This document shows, piece by piece, positions 29,401 to 44,400 of a stretch of 64,000 nt of DNA. The translations under genes were made by a program, and so were the position numbers. The notes under the pieces are model-generated. The model searched no databases and was not told the DNA's origin. It saw nothing but the letters and a program-made list of their open reading frames with translations. The stretch is taken from positions 77,905,032 to 77,969,031 of the forward strand of contig JAOWCC010000936.1 in the NCBI GenBank assembly GCA_030867875.1. The letters are read 5' to 3'. Within the stretch, counting starts at the first letter, position 1. Each line of letters starts with the position of its first letter. The DNA is from Actinernus sp. WN-2022 (taxonomy: Eukaryota > Cnidaria > Anthozoa > Actiniaria > Actinernidae).

Positions 29401-32400
29401 TTACATGTGAAGTTTACGGTGATTAATTTACATAAATAAAAGTGCAGGTATCCTAGAATAACTAAAAAGCTAATCTGGCTAGTGTACCAAAACCTGTTTG
29501 TAAATGCTATTTTCCACCTCCAATCTATTGTCGATCTTTATAAAACTCTTTGCATGCTCTGACGAAGGGCTAGCGCTCGAAACGTCAGCTGCTACTCGCT
29601 CCCCACGGCGGTTAACATACCTTAATCGACTTTTAGTTGATCATACTAGTGTTTCTAAAACAGCGTTTTGAAGTTTGCTTGCCGTCCAGTAAAGCCTTTC
29701 CCATAGGATCGCGAGCGCAATTCATTGGTTATTGAAGTGATATATCGGCAGCACGTGACTGTTTCCTGCAAAAGGCCTATTACGTACGCTCTTCAATCCA
29801 GTTTGATGTCTCGTGTGTACGATAATGATGCATGCAATGTCGTCAAACATGAACTGATGTTCAAAATAAGCCATGTAAGATCAAATACAAATCAGTGTAA
29901 GTGAGCATGGAATACATAAAATGAGCGGATTTCGAATGAGTGGGACAAACTACGGCATGTCCGTAGCACGTGATTGCACTCCTGCAAAAGGCGCATCGGC
30001 TCTTTAGAGGGAGAGTCCTAGAGAGTCTAGAGAGTTCTATGTAGAGAGGGAGAGAGTCCGTTGAGAACTCGAGAACATGCAGTGTTTCATACGTTGTCCT
30101 TTGTTATTTTTAGCTCCTGCGCAGCTCCCTGGTGAACAGCCGAATACAGGCCGATATCTCGAGACAATTGGAGCTGCAAAAGTACGTCAACTTTGGTACC
30201 AAGGTATGACCACAACCCTCACAACGTAGATTACCGTGTACTCAATACTTTGTCCATTTTTACTGATATTGTACTTGTCTTTGTGTTGCTTTTTTGTTTT
30301 AGGAAATGAAGAATATTCGAGAGAAAGTGTTAGCAGATGTTCTAGAAGGTACTAGAAACTGTATAAATTACCTACACTAACCATAACGTAACGTGACATG
30401 ACCTGACGTGACATGGCGTGACAAGCAACAGCTGATTCTCATATTTATTGTAACATCACATTTCAGCCTTCGTCGCGGCGCTGTTCGTGGACAAGGGTCT
30501 CAAACACGTTGAAGTGTTCTGCCGGGTGTGCCTGTTCTCTCGTCTTGAGGTGAGCTTCATTCTGGAATATGGTGACCTTTAAGTGGAGCTGGGGTGGCGC
30601 AGTTGTTAAGCGCTTCATCACTCACCTCTGTGGCCCAGGTTCAATCCCCGTACGCGGTGCCATATGTGAGTTGAGTTTGTTGGTATCTCTCCCTTGCTCC
30701 GATGGTTTTTCTCCGGGTTCTTCGGTTTTCCTCCCTCAACAAAAACCAACACGCTAAATTCCAATTCGACCTGTGGATTAGCTGGGTCCTGACTTTGATC
30801 AGCCCCTATGGTTGTTTCAGGTCCCGTTAGAAATTCAGAGTTTTTCAGAGTTTTACTATAAGGCGGGAAACAGTAGGACAAACCCTACTGCAGCGGAGCC
30901 ATGTAAAGTCACATTCGGCTACCTCAAAAGACAATCAGCTATTAAACAGTGTCACGAGGGGAATGCATGGGTCTTCTCATTTTGGGCGAGACAAAACCTT
31001 AGACTCACTGAGAAGCTTGAAACAAGGTCATACTGGAATAGTATGGCGACGCTAGAGATTACACCCACGGAAATATGACAAAGGAGATCTTAGTGCTATC
31101 CGTGAATTAAAAGTTACCTTGACGTTAGATTTTGTTTAAAAGAAAGTATTGCCAGTTCCTACTTCCAAATATTGCTTTTTCTGCAGAGACATGTTTTCCT
31201 GATAAAACTATACTTCGAAAACAAGAATGACTTAATGGTGAAAATACCCGCGTCTTGTAATAACCTATCTTTATAATTGCATAGGTTATTTTAGTAGTTT
31301 AGTTAATGTTCGTCGTTATTTAACTTCAGGATAACATCGTGAACCAAGAGTGGATGGATCTTTATAATTACATAGGTTATTTTAGTAGTTAATGTTCGTC
31401 GTTATTTAACTTCAGGATAACATCGTGAACCAGGAGTGGATGGATGCGAAGTCACAGCTTCAGCAGTGTTGTCTGGCACTCAGAGAGGACAGCAAGATAC
31501 CGGCCCTACCAGTCTACAAGTACGATGAGGCTCACGCTATTATCATTACTGTTTATAAAATTACCCTCAGGAAACGGGCGCTCTGATTGGGTGCATGAAA
31601 GCCGTGCTTCTATAACTCTTTATGAAATAACCCAAATAGTACGCACGCTCTGATTGGCTAAAAGGCATGTTTATATAAGAGGCCTAAGACATGAAAACAG
31701 AGCGTTATCTCCTTTAAATGTTGTTGTTGCATGTTGTCGTTATTTTAATTTTCCGTGTCTTTGTTCTCTGTTATAAACGCGAGATATGTTGAGAGACGCA
31801 GAAACACTTGAAAATCACTCGCCTATTGCTTAAATAGAAACATAAAAAGTTGCGTGCGCTCTTGAGCTAGTTAGGAGAATTTTCGTTGTGATTTATTAAT
31901 TTTTTCACAGTTTTTTACTCGGTGTTTTAAGTTATTTTATAAAAGAAATAGAAAACACTCTTTCCGTGTTTCTTGGATTCCATTCTAGTATACATACGTG
32001 TGACTAATACCGGAAGATGTTACCATAGCAACACTCCTCTCGAAACACACTCCCTTCGGCTCGTGTTCCCACAGCCATTTCTCGTTGTTACAAACTTCCA
32101 CTCGTGTTCCTACAACTCTATAGAAACAGGGAAAATGTTTTCTATTTTTCAAGTAGAGTACATTTCTTGTGAGTGTGAACAACCGCGACGTTGAATTGCC
32201 TGGTGGGGTTACGGTAAGGTCGGGAAAGAGTCAGTATTGTCGTATGTCGTACTCATCGATAATTCATTCTAGGCCTCCTTAGACCAGATTTCGCATGAGA
32301 GGGGAAAATTAAGTCAAGACCGTTACCGTACGGCATGCCCTTACATTGAAATGGTTTGCCCATCGCTTTTGTCCATTTGATCCAATCAACTTACTCAGTT

Positions 32401-35400
32401 ACGGTAAGGCCAAGTACATTACGGTGCTCCTAGTACAGCTGCAGTCGGGCGTGCTGTATTTCTTGCCCACTTACACGAAATCTATTTTAACAGTTATACC
32501 ACATCGTAATCACTACGCTGTGACGTCATACTGGTAGCTAATCCCATTTGTGTTTTCTTCTTGTCACCTTGACTCAGGATTCTCCAGAACGCAGGGCCTG
32601 CACACCACAAAACGTTTGTAGGTAAGTAACTGTTGGCTCATCCATGTGGGACGACACTCTCTCCTTTCTGCACCGTTACAATGTACGTCATACAAGGACG
32701 TGTGTGATTAGTTTTACCAAGCTAAGTTCACTATAACAGACAACTATTGGACTTAAAGTCAGCAGAAATGGGAACTTACTATAGGTACCACATAACTAAC
32801 AAGTAATAATCATATTCTAATTTGTTGTTACTGTTTAGTTGGTGTTTACTACAAAGGAAGAAGATATGGGAAAGGCGAAGGTCAGAGGTAAGAAAATGTG
32901 GCAGTAGCCAACCCGACTCAGCTAACCTTGGCCCTTATGCCATCATATGGTTGCTTCTCTCAAGTGTATCATCCAAAACTAATATTGTGAATATTAAGAA
33001 GGTCCGTAAAAGAGGCAGCGTGCTCCATTTGTTAGTTTTCCCTTTTCTGTTGCAGACAGTCTACTGATTTCTGCATTACACTTGTTAGGTGTCCGTTTTT
33101 CTTTTTATGTGGAAGTCAGTTCCCTGATTTGTGCATTACTTCTGTTAGGTATCAGTTTTTGTCACACTTGACCAGTTATGCGTTTAGAGGAGCATTTCTA
33201 TATATTTCCTTTTTACAGTTTCATCAAACAGCTCTAGAAGGCGTGTTTCAAACAGGTACTAGATGTCAATAAACATGATGAACTTTTCTCTCTTTCAGCA
33301 TTCAACAAGCTGAGATGGCTGCAGCTAAAGATGCTCTCTCATCCCGTAAGTCAGTTCTCATTCAATGTCAATGTCATTCTCATTCCTTTTAAAGATCGCG
33401 AGAGTCTTCAACGACGCTCCACGAAACACATTTCGAATTATGGGAAGCACGAACTTAGTTATCGTGAGCCGGCGCCTTTTGAATCTAAATCTTTTGCCGC
33501 TTTCCTATTGGCATGATATTAAAGACCTGAAATTTTGCTTTGAGTGTTGCACCGGCCACTATTCCATTCGTATCAATGACTACACTAAACTTAGACCAGT
33601 AAACAGAGTTACACGCAACAGCTCACCACTAGATCTTCTTGTACCAAATGTCGCACTAAACTCTTTCAAACTAGTTATTTCAACCGTATTACCAAGCTAT
33701 GGAACAATCTGCCTAATTCAATTCGTAATTCTAGCTCTGCCAATCAGTTTAAGTCGCCTCTCTACAAGTATTACTCATCAGCGTTACAAACATCTTTCGA
33801 TGTCAATGCACAAATATGCCCGAAATACTGTGCACAGCGTGATATCTTTTCTAATAATGTATGTTGCTGTTAGACCTTGTAAGACCAACAACTCATACTT
33901 TTTTCTTAGTTATTTTGATCTTATTTCTTCACGTTTATTTCCATTGACCTTCAAATATTAATGAACATACATTGTATATTAAATTTATTTTACGTGTGTA
34001 CGTAATTTATATAACTCAAGATTTGTTCATATTTTAATTTTGAGCCACGCTCTGTTGTGTCGTCCCTCGTCATGTAAATTGTGACATTTGTTCGTATTAG
34101 TTAAAGTAAGGGCGCACTTAATTTGGAGCCACGCTCTGTTGTTTCGTCCCTCTTCATGTAAATTGTGACATTTGTTCATATTAGTTAAAGTAACGGCGCA
34201 CTTAATTTGGAGCCACGCTCTGTTGTGTCATCCCTCTTCATGTAAATTGTGACATTTGTTCATATTAGTTAAAGTAACGGCGCACTTAATTTGGAGCCAC
34301 GCTCTGTTGTGTCGTCCCTCTTCATGTAAATTGTGACATTTGTTCATATTAGTTAAAGTAAGGGCGCACTTAATTTGGAGCCACGCTCTGTTGTGTCGTC
34401 CCTCATCATGTAAATTGTGACATTTGTTCATATTAGTTAAAGTAAGGGCGCACTTAATTTGGAGCCACGCTCTGTTGTGTCGTCCCTCTTCATGTAAATT
34501 GTGACATTTGTTCATATTAGTTAAAGTAAGGGCGCACTTAATTTGGAGCCACGCTCTGTTGTGTCATCCCTCTTCATGTAAATTGTGACATTTGTTCATA
34601 TTAGTTAAAGTAAGGGCGCACTTAATTTCGAGCCACGCTCTGTTGTGTCATCCCTCTTCATGTAAATTGTGACATTTGTTCATATTAGTTAAAGTAACGG
34701 CGCACTTAATTTGGAGCGCTCTGTTGTGTCGTCCCTCATCATGTAAATTGTGACATTTGTTCATATTAGTTAAAGTAAGGGCGCACTTAATTTGGAGCCA
34801 CGCTCTGTTGTGTCGTCCCTCATCATGTAAATTGTGACATTTGTTCATATTAGTTAAAGTAAGGGCGCACTTAATTTGGAGCCACGCTCTGTTGTGTCAT
34901 CCCTCTTCATGTAAATTGTGACATTTGTTCATATTAGTTAAAGTAAGGGCGCACTTAATTTGGAGCCACGCTCTGTTGTGTCATCCCTCTTCATGTAAAT
35001 TGTGACATTTGTTCATATTAGTTAAAGTAACGGCGCACTTAATTTGGAGCCACGCTCTGTTGTGTCGTCCCTCATCATGTAAATTGTGACATTTGTTCAT
35101 ATTAGTTAAAGTAAGGGCGCACTTAATTTGGAGCCACGCTCTGTTGTGTCATCCCTCTTCATGTAAATTGTGACATTTGTTCATATTAGTTAAAGTAAGG
35201 GCGCACTTAATTTGGAGCCACGCTCTGTTGTGTCGTCCCTCTTCATGTAAATTGTGACATTTGTTCATATTAGTTAAAGTAAGGGCGCACTTAATTTGGA
35301 GCCACGCTCTGTTGTGTCGTCCCTCTTCATGTAAATTGTGACATTTGTTCATATTAGTTAAAGTAAGGGCGCACTTAATTTGGAGCCACGCTCTGTTGTG

Positions 35401-38400
35401 TCGTCCCTCATCATGTAAATTGTGACATTTGTTCATATTAGTTAAAGTAAGGGCGCACTTAATTTGGAGCCACGCTCTGTTGTGTCATCCCTCTTCATGT
35501 AAATTGTGACATTTGTTCATATTAGTTAAAGTAAGGGCGCACTTAATTTGGAGCCACGCTCTGTTGTGTCGTCCCTCTTCATGTAAATTGTGACATTTGT
35601 TCATATTAGTTAAAGTAAGGGCGCACTTAATTTGGAGCCACGCTCTGTTGTGTCGTCCCTCTTCATGTAAATTGTGACATTTGTTCATATTAGTTAAAGT
35701 AAGGGCGCACTTAATTTGGAGCCACGCTCTGTTGTGTCGTCCCTCATCATGTAAATTGTGACATTTGTTCATATTAGTTAAAGTAAGGGCGCACTTAATT
35801 TGGAGCCACGCTCTGTTGTGTCGTCCCTCTTCATGTAAATTGTGACATTTGTTCATATTAGTTAAAGTAAGGGCGCACTTAATTTGGAGCCACGCTCTGT
35901 TGTGTCGTCCCTCTTCATGTAAATTGTGACATTTGTTCATATTAGTTAAAGTAACGGCGCACTTAATTTGGAGCCACGCTCTGTTGTGTCATCCCTCTTC
36001 ATGTAAATTGTGACATTTGTTCATATTAGTTAAAGTAAGGGCGCACTTAATTTGGAGCCACGCTCTGTTGTGTCGTCCCTCATCATGTAAATTGTGACAT
36101 TTGTTCATATTAGTTAAAGTAAGGGCGCACTTAATTTGGAGCCACGCTCTGTTGTGTCGTCCCTCTTCATGTAAATTGTGACATTTGTTCATATTAGTTA
36201 AAGTAAGGGCGCACTTAATTTGGAGCCACGCTCTGTTGTGTCATCCCTCTTCATGTAAATTGTGACATTTGTTCATATTAGTTAAAGTAAGGGCGCACTT
36301 AATTTGGAGCCACGCTCTGTTGTGTCGTCCCTCTTCATGTAAATTGTGACATTTGTTCATATTAGTTAAAGTAAGGGCGCACTTAATTTGGAGCCACGCT
36401 CTGTTGTGTCATCCCTCTTCATGTAAATTGTGACATTTGTTCATATTAGTTAAAGTAACGGCGCACTTAATTTGGAGCCACGCTCTGTTGTGTCATCCCT
36501 CTTCATGTAAATTGTGACATTTGTTCATATTAGTTAAAGTAAGGGCGCACTTAATTTGGAGCCACGCTCTGTTGTGTCGTCCCTCATCATGTAAATTGTG
36601 ACATTTGTTCATATTAGTTAAAGTAAGGGCGCACTTAATTTGGAGCCACGCTCTGTTGTGTCGTCCCTCTTCATGTAAATTGTGACATTTGTTCATATTA
36701 GTTAAAGTAAGGGCGCACTTAATTTGGAGCCACGCTCTGTTGTGTCGTCCCTCTTCATGTAAATTGTGACATTTGTTCATATTAGTTAAAGTAAGGGCGC
36801 ACTTAATTTGGAGCCACGCTCTGTTGTGTCATCCCTCTTCATGTAAATTGTGACATTTGTTCATATTAGTTAAAGTAAGGGCGCACTTAATTTGGAGCCA
36901 CGCTCTGTTGTGTCGTCCCTCGTCATGTAAATTGTGACATTTGTTCATATTAGTTAAAGTAAGGGCGCACTTAATTTGGAGCCACGCTCTGTTGTGTCGT
37001 CCCTCTTCATGTAAAATGTGACATTTGTTCATATTAGTTAAAGTAAGGGCGCACTTAATTTGGAGCCACGCTCTGTTGTGTCGTCCCTCATCATGTAAAT
37101 TGTGACATTTGTTCGTATTAGTTAAAGTAAGGGCGCACTTAATTTGGAGCCACGCTCTGTTGTGTCGTCCCTCATCATGTAAATTGTGACATTTGTTCGT
37201 ATTAGTTAAAGTAAGGGCGCACTTAATTTGGAGCCACGCTCTGTTGTGTCATCCCTCTTCATGTAAATTGTGACATTTGTTCATATTAGTTAAAGTAAGG
37301 GCGCACTTAATTTGGAGCCACGCTCTGTTGTGTCGTCCCTCTTCATGTAAATTGTGACATTTGTTCATATTAGTTAAAGTAAGGGCGCACTTAATTTGGA
37401 GCCACGCTCTGTTGTGTCGTCCCTCATCATGTAAATTGTGACATTTGTTCATATTAGTTAAAGTAAGGGCGCACTTAATTTGGAGCCACGCTCTGTTGTG
37501 TCGTCCCTCTTCATGTAAATTGTGACATTTGTTCATATTAGTTAAAGTAAGGGCGCACTTAATTTGGAGCCACGCTCTGTTGTGTCATCCCTCTTCATGT
37601 AAATTGTGACATTTGTTCATATTAGTTAAAGTAAGGGCGCACTTAATTTGGAGCCACGCTCTGTTGTGTCGTCCCTCTTCATGTAAATTGTGACATTTGT
37701 TCATATTAGTTAAAGTAAGGGCGCACTTAATTTGGAGCCACGCTCTGTTGTGTCATCCCTCATCATGTAAATTGTGACATTTGTTCATATTAGTTAAAGT
37801 AAGGGCGCACTTAATTTGGAGCCACGCTCTGTTGTGTCATCCCTCTTCATGTAAATTGTGACATTTGTTCGTATTAGTTAAAGTAAGGGCGCACTTAATT
37901 TGGAGCCACGCTCTGTTGTGTCGTCCCTCTTCATGTAAATTGTGACATTTGTTCATATTAGTTAAAGTAAGGGCGCACTTAATTTGGAGCCACGCTCTGT
38001 TGTGTCGTCCCTCTTCATGTAAATTGTGACATTTGTTCATATTAGTTAAAGTAAGGGCGCACTTAATTTGGAGCCACGCTCTGTTGTGTCGTCCCTCTTC
38101 ATGTAAATTGTGACATTTGTTCATATTAGTTAAAGTAAGGGCGCACTTAATTTGGAGCCACGCTCTGTTGTGTCGTCCCTCATCATGTAAATTGTGACAT
38201 TTGTTCGTATTAGTTAAAGTAAGGGCGCACTTAATTTGGAGCCACGCTCTGTTGTGTCGTCCCTCATCATGTAAATTGTGACATTTGTTCGTATTAGTTA
38301 AAGTAAGGGCGCACTTAATTTGGAGCCACGCTCTGTTGTGTCATCCCTCTTCATGTAAATTGTGACATTTGTTCATATTAGTTAAAGTAAGGGCGCACTT

Positions 38401-41400
38401 AATTTGGAGCCACGCTCTGTTGTGTCGTCCCTCTTCATGTAAATTGTGACATTTGTTCATATTAGTTAAAGTAAGGGCGCACTTAATTTGGAGCCACGCT
38501 CTGTTGTGTCGTCCCTCATCATGTAAATTGTGACATTTGTTCATATTAGTTAAAGTAAGGGCGCACTTAATTTGGAGCCACGCTCTGTTGTGTCGTCCCT
38601 CTTCATGTAAATTGTGACATTTGTTCATATTAGTTAAAGTAAGGGCGCACTTAATTTGGAGCCACGCTCTGTTGTGTCATCCCTCTTCATGTAAATTGTG
38701 ACATTTGTTCATATTAGTTAAAGTAAGGGCGCACTTAATTTGGAGCCACGCTCTGTTGTGTCGTCCCTCTTCATGTAAATTGTGACATTTGTTCATATTA
38801 GTTAAAGTAAGGGCGCACTTAATTTGGAGCCACGCTCTGTTGTGTCATCCCTCATCATGTAAATTGTGACATTTGTTCATATTAGTTAAAGTAAGGGCGC
38901 ACTTAATTTGGAGCCACGCTCTGTTGTGTCATCCCTCTTCATGTAAATTGTGACATTTGTTCGTATTAGTTAAAGTAAGGGCGCACTTAATTTGGAGCCA
39001 CGCTCTGTTGTGTCGTCCCTCTTCATGTAAATTGTGACATTTGTTCATATTAGTTAAAGTAAGGGCGCACTTAATTTGGAGCCACGCTCTGTTGTGTCGT
39101 CCCTCTTCATGTAAATTGTGACATTTGTTCATATTAGTTAAAGTAAGGGCGCACTTAATTTGGAGCCACGCTCTGTTGTGTCGTCCCTCTTCATGTAAAT
39201 TGTGACATTTGTTCATATTAGTTAAAGTAAGGGCGCACTTAATTTGGAGCCACGCTCTGTTGTGTCGTCCCTCTTCATGTAAATTGTGACATTTGTTCAT
39301 ATTAGTTAAAGTAAGGGCGCACTTAATTTGGAGCCACGCTCTGTTGTGTCGTCCCTCTTCATGTAAATTGTGACATTTGTTCATATTAGTTAAAGTAAGG
39401 GCGCACTTAATTTGGAGCCACGCTCTGTTGTGTCATCCCTCTTCATGTAAATTGTGACATTTGTTCATATTAGTTAAAGTAAGGGCGCACTTAATTTCGA
39501 GCCACGCTCTGTTGTGTCATCCCTCTTCATGTAAATTGTGACATTTGTTCATATTAGTTAAAGTAACGGCGCACTTAATTTGGAGCCACGCTCTGTTGTG
39601 TCGTCCCTCATCATGTAAATTGTGACATTTGTTCATATTAGTTAAAGTAAGGGCGCACTTAATTTGGAGCCACGCTCTGTTGTGTCGTCCCTCATCATGT
39701 AAATTGTGACATTTGTTCATATTAGTTAAAGTAAGGGCGCACTTAATTTGGAGCCACGCTCTGTTGTGTCATCCCTCTTCATGTAAATTGTGACATTTGT
39801 TCATATTAGTTAAAGTAAGGGCGCACTTAATTTGGAGCCACGCTCTGTTGTGTCGTCCCTCTTCATGTAAATTGTGACATTTGTTCATATTAGTTAAAGT
39901 AAGGGCGCACTTAATTTGGAGCCACGCTCTGTTGTGTCGTCCCTCTTCATGTAAATTGTGACATTTGTTCATATTAGTTAAAGTAAGGGCGCACTTAATT
40001 TGGAGCCACGCTCTGTTGTGTCGTCCCTCATCATGTAAATTGTGACATTTGTTCATATTAGTTAAAGTAAGGGCGCACTTAATTTGGAGCCACGCTCTGT
40101 TGTGTCATCCCTCTTCATGTAAATTGTGACATTTGTTCATATTAGTTAAAGTAAGGGCGCACTTAATTTGGAGCCACGCTCTGTTGTGTCGTCCCTCTTC
40201 ATGTAAATTGTGACATTTGTTCATATTAGTTAAAGTAAGGGCGCACTTAATTTGGAGCCACGCTCTGTTGTGTCGTCCCTCTTCATGTAAATTGTGACAT
40301 TTGTTCATATTAGTTAAAGTAAGGGCGCACTTAATTTGGAGCCACGCTCTGTTGTGTCGTCCCTCATCATGTAAATTGTGACATTTGTTCATATTAGTTA
40401 AAGTAAGGGCGCACTTAATTTGGAGCCACGCTCTGTTGTGTCGTCCCTCTTCATGTAAATTGTGACATTTGTTCATATTAGTTAAAGTAAGGGCGCACTT
40501 AATTTGGAGCCACGCTCTGTTGTGTCGTCCCTCTTCATGTAAATTGTGACATTTGTTCATATTAGTTAAAGTAACGGCGCACTTAATTTGGAGCCACGCT
40601 CTGTTGTGTCATCCCTCTTCATGTAAATTGTGACATTTGTTCATATTAGTTAAAGTAAGGGCGCACTTAATTTGGAGCCACGCTCTGTTGTGTCGTCCCT
40701 CATCATGTAAATTGTGACATTTGTTCATATTAGTTAAAGTAAGGGCGCACTTAATTTGGAGCCACGCTCTGTTGTGTCGTCCCTCTTCATGTAAATTGTG
40801 ACATTTGTTCATATTAGTTAAAGTAAGGGCGCACTTAATTTGGAGCCACGCTCTGTTGTGTCATCCCTCTTCATGTAAATTGTGACATTTGTTCATATTA
40901 GTTAAAGTAAGGGCGCACTTAATTTGGAGCCACGCTCTGTTGTGTCGTCCCTCTTCATGTAAATTGTGACATTTGTTCATATTAGTTAAAGTAAGGGCGC
41001 ACTTAATTTGGAGCCACGCTCTGTTGTGTCATCCCTCTTCATGTAAATTGTGACATTTGTTCATATTAGTTAAAGTAACGGCGCACTTAATTTGGAGCCA
41101 CGCTCTGTTGTGTCATCCCTCTTCATGTAAATTGTGACATTTGTTCATATTAGTTAAAGTAAGGGCGCACTTAATTTGGAGCCACGCTCTGTTGTGTCGT
41201 CCCTCATCATGTAAATTGTGACATTTGTTCATATTAGTTAAAGTAAGGGCGCACTTAATTTGGAGCCACGCTCTGTTGTGTCGTCCCTCTTCATGTAAAT
41301 TGTGACATTTGTTCATATTAGTTAAAGTAAGGGCGCACTTAATTTGGAGCCACGCTCTGTTGTGTCGTCCCTCTTCATGTAAATTGTGACATTTGTTCAT

Positions 41401-44400
41401 ATTAGTTAAAGTAAGGGCGCACTTAATTTGGAGCCACGCTCTGTTGTGTCATCCCTCTTCATGTAAATTGTGACATTTGTTCATATTAGTTAAAGTAAGG
41501 GCGCACTTAATTTGGAGCCACGCTCTGTTGTGTCGTCCCTCGTCATGTAAATTGTGACATTTGTTCATATTAGTTAAAGTAAGGGCGCACTTAATTTGGA
41601 GCCACGCTCTGTTGTGTCGTCCCTCTTCATGTAAATTGTGACATTTGTTCATATTAGTTAAAGTAAGGGCGCACTTAATTTGGAGCCACGCTCTGTTGTG
41701 TCGTCCCTCATCATGTAAATTGTGACATTTGTTCGTATTAGTTAAAGTAAGGGCGCACTTAATTTGGAGCCACGCTCTGTTGTGTCGTCCCTCATCATGT
41801 AAATTGTGACATTTGTTCGTATTAGTTAAAGTAAGGGCGCACTTAATTTGGAGCCACGCTCTGTTGTGTCATCCCTCTTCATGTAAATTGTGACATTTGT
41901 TCATATTAGTTAAAGTAAGGGCGCACTTAATTTGGAGCCACGCTCTGTTGTGTCGTCCCTCTTCATGTAAATTGTGACATTTGTTCATATTAGTTAAAGT
42001 AAGGGCGCACTTAATTTGGAGCCACGCTCTGTTGTGTCGTCCCTCATCATGTAAATTGTGACATTTGTTCATATTAGTTAAAGTAAGGGCGCACTTAATT
42101 TGGAGCCACGCTCTGTTGTGTCGTCCCTCTTCATGTAAATTGTGACATTTGTTCATATTAGTTAAAGTAAGGGCGCACTTAATTTGGAGCCACGCTCTGT
42201 TGTGTCATCCCTCTTCATGTAAATTGTGACATTTGTTCATATTAGTTAAAGTAAGGGCGCACTTAATTTGGAGCCACGCTCTGTTGTGTCGTCCCTCTTC
42301 ATGTAAATTGTGACATTTGTTCATATTAGTTAAAGTAAGGGCGCACTTAATTTGGAGCCACGCTCTGTTGTGTCATCCCTCATCATGTAAATTGTGACAT
42401 TTGTTCATATTAGTTAAAGTAAGGGCGCACTTAATTTGGAGCCACGCTCTGTTGTGTCATCCCTCTTCATGTAAATTGTGACATTTGTTCGTATTAGTTA
42501 AAGTAAGGGCGCACTTAATTTGGAGCCACGCTCTGTTGTGTCGTCCCTCTTCATGTAAATTGTGACATTTGTTCATATTAGTTAAAGTAAGGGCGCACTT
42601 AATTTGGAGCCACGCTCTGTTGTGTCGTCCCTCTTCATGTAAATTGTGACATTTGTTCATATTAGTTAAAGTAAGGGCGCACTTAATTTGGAGCCACGCT
42701 CTGTTGTGTCGTCCCTCTTCATGTAAATTGTGACATTTGTTCATATTAGTTAAAGTAAGGGCGCACTTAATTTGGAGCCACGCTCTGTTGTGTCGTCCCT
42801 CTTCATGTAAATTGTGACATTTGTTCATATTAGTTAAAGTAAGGGCGCACTTAATTTGGAGCCACGCTCTGTTGTGTCGTCCCTCTTCATGTAAATTGTG
42901 ACATTTGTTCATATTAGTTAAAGTAAGGGCGCACTTAATTTGGAGCCACGCTCTGTTGTGTCATCCCTCTTCATGTAAATTGTGACATTTGTTCATATTA
43001 GTTAAAGTAAGGGCGCACTTAATTTGGAGCCACGCTCTGTTGTGTCGTCCCTCTTCATGTAAATTGTGACATTTGTTCATATTAGTTAAAGTAAGGGCGC
43101 ACTTAATTTGGAGCCACGCTCTGTTGTGTCATCCCTCTTCATGTAAATTGTGACATTTGTTCATATTAGTTAAAGTAAGGGCGCACTTAATTTGGAGCCA
43201 CGCTCTGTTGTGTCGTCCCTCTTCATGTAAATTGTGACATTTGTTCATATTAGTTAAAGTAAGGGCGCACTTAATTTGGAGCCACGCTCTGTTGTGTCGT
43301 CCCTCTTCATGTAAATTGTGACATTTGTTCATATTAGTTAAAGTAAGGGCGCACTTAATTTGGAGCCACGCTCTGTTGTGTCGTCCCTCTTCATGTAAAT
43401 TGTGACATTTGTTCATATTAGTTAAAGTAAGGGCGCACTTAATTTGGAGCCACGCTCTGTTGTGTCGTCCCTCTTCATGTAAATTGTGACATTTGTTCAT
43501 ATTAGTTAAAGTAAGGGCGCACTTAATTTGGAGCCACGCTCTGTTGTGTCGTCCCTCTTCATGTAAATTGTGACATTTGTTCATATTAGTTAAAGTAAGG
43601 GCGCACTTAATTTGGAGCCACGCTCTGTTGTGTCATCCCTCTTCATGTAAATTGTGACATTTGTTCATATTAGTTAAAGTAAGGGCGCACTTAATTTGGA
43701 GCCACGCTCTGTTGTGTCGTCCCTCTTCATGTAAATTGTGACATTTGTTCATATTAGTTAAAGTAAGGGCGCACTTAATTTGGAGCCACGCTCTGTTGTG
43801 TCGTCCCTCTTCATGTAAATTGTGACATTTGTTCATATTAGTTAAAGTAAGGGCGCACTTAATTTGGAGCCACGCTCTGTTGTGTCATCCCTCTTCATGT
43901 AAATTGTGACATTTGTTCATATTAGTTAAAGTAAGGGCGCACTTAATTTGGAGCCACGCTCTGTTGTGTCGTCCCTCTTCATGTAAATTGTGACATTTGT
44001 TCATATTAGTTAAAGTAAGGGCGCACTTAATTTGGAGCCACGCTCTGTTGTGTCGTCCCTCTTCATGTAAATTGTGACATTTGTTCATATTAGTTAAAGT
44101 AAGGGCGCACTTAATTTGGAGCCACGCTCTGTTGTGTCGTCCCTCTTCATGTAAATTGTGACATTTGTTCATATTAGTTAAAGTAAGGGCGCACTTAATT
44201 TGGAGCCACGCTCTGTTGTGTCGTCCCTCTTCATGTAAATTGTGACATTTGTTCATATTAGTTAAAGTAAGGGCGCACTTAATTTGGAGCCACGCTCTGT
44301 TGTGTCGTCCCTCTTCATGTAAATTGTGACATTTGTTCATATTAGTTAAAGTAAGGGCGCACTTAATTTGGAGCCACGCTCTGTTGTGTCGTCCCTCTTC

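Noticed and set aside
31330..31374. Upstream copy of exon w31 as a real alternative exon
   Set aside because: It reads into a stop and has no good donor; treated as a duplicated acceptor.
33365..33961. 198-residue protein gene
   Set aside because: Follows a LINE ORF2 remnant only in its first half; the LINE similarity shifts frame midway.
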